This document shows positions 63,537 to 64,000 of a stretch of 64,000 bases of DNA, piece by piece (the first letter of the stretch is position 1; every line of letters begins with the position of its first letter). A program made the position numbers and the translations under genes. This DNA comes from Anarhynchus alexandrinus. Taxonomy: Eukaryota > Chordata > Aves > Charadriiformes > Charadriidae. The notes below the pieces were generated by a model. The model did no database searches. It had not been told where the DNA came from and saw nothing but the letters and a program-made list of their open reading frames with translations. The stretch covers positions 997,477-1,061,476 of the forward strand of contig VUYV01000158.1 of NCBI GenBank assembly GCA_008711295.1, given 5' to 3'.

Positions 63537-64000
63537 TGTGTACATGTGTATATATATATTTTTTTTCCTCCAAATAACAGAAAAGTGTATTATCTTTTAC
63601 TTACTTTTCTTTCTTACTCCTGTAATAGAAACTATGGATATTATTACTCACAAGGAAGAACTAATTCCTTGCATAAGCAAATAAGAATTCTAAAGCAGGT
63701 ATGTTTAAAAATGCAGCCAGTAAATTGCATTGTTCATATTCAGAAATAAACTACTAAAGACTATGTATTTGCATATCAAGGTGTAGCAGTAATCACTGCT
63801 TTCAGTCTTGTGTTACAAAATTAATTTGGAGACTGTTGTATAACTTCTGTTTGTGATTTATTGATAAGGCAAAATCCCTTAAGTGTCCTGGCTGAGTGTA
63901 TTTGTAGAAACAGCAGGAAGTAGAAATGTATTTTTGTCACCCAACTAAGCACAGAAGATTGTTCATACACAATGCACATTTCTTGAGAAAGAGTATTAAA

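Larger units (their letters stand above)
60000..64000. other. AT-rich non-coding stretch to the right edge
   Basis: No gene or interspersed repeat is supported. A TAAA microsatellite is at 61862-61890 and a 20-base unit is doubled at 63497-63536. The stretch 61180-61225 has a faint likeness to a CR1 tail but is too short to call. Open frames are all below 100 codons and have no known domain. Confidence 0.55.

Noticed and set aside
1..64000. CRISPR arrays, tRNA genes, rRNA genes and microRNA hairpins
   Set aside because: I saw no regularly spaced repeats, no convincing tRNA A/B boxes, no rRNA segments and no long hairpin of microRNA-precursor size.

Overview
This window looks like bird nuclear DNA, either intergenic or deep intronic. 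The main evidence is a set of CR1 LINE pieces with typical avian 3' tails (short direct repeats such as ATTCTATGATTCTATG) and a recognisable CR1 ORF2 C-terminus. The rest is AT-rich single-copy sequence with dense stops in all frames, short microsatellites and a few GC-richer patches. Nothing in it looks bacterial: there are no packed reading frames, operons or ribosome binding sites. The exact species cannot be read from the sequence.

I find no host protein-coding exon, tRNA, rRNA or other RNA gene that I can support. The longest open frames (54511-55143, 23168-23635, 15287-15724, 37797-38165) have no recognisable domain. They are explained by microsatellite content, pyrimidine bias or chance.

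Layout. 1-1244: a CpG-containing start, then a 307-bp sequence present twice (577-883 and 938-1244), separated by an N and a 50-bp CR1 scrap; this is probably an assembly artefact. 1245-10213: AT-rich unannotated DNA with a perfect 12-bp-stem hairpin at 3678-3712. 10214-10780 and 12390-13075: two badly eroded, reverse-strand CR1-type 3' ends that resemble families shared with other sauropsids, so probably older than birds. 13076-21210: no genes, a GC-richer patch at 17830-18530. 21211-21440: an old reverse-strand CR1. 28881-28962: a short CR1 tail. 37153-37662: a CR1 3' end with a mostly open ORF2 C-terminus. 44568-44961: a reverse-strand CR1 with an open ORF2 C-terminus, next to a GGGA tract. 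51406-52157: a broken CR1 ORF2 endonuclease fragment. 54330-55150: a possible degenerate LTR-like or unclassified repeat. 59717-59999: a reverse-strand CR1 3' end.

The only coherent story is layered retrotransposon history. At least eight CR1 insertions or fragments of clearly different ages sit in an otherwise gene-free stretch. I did not find a new multi-gene system. The points most worth checking are the duplicated block at the left end, the two ancient CR1 fossils, the endonuclease fragment that lacks the usual CR1 3' end, and the unclassified repeat-like block near 54.3-55.2 kb.
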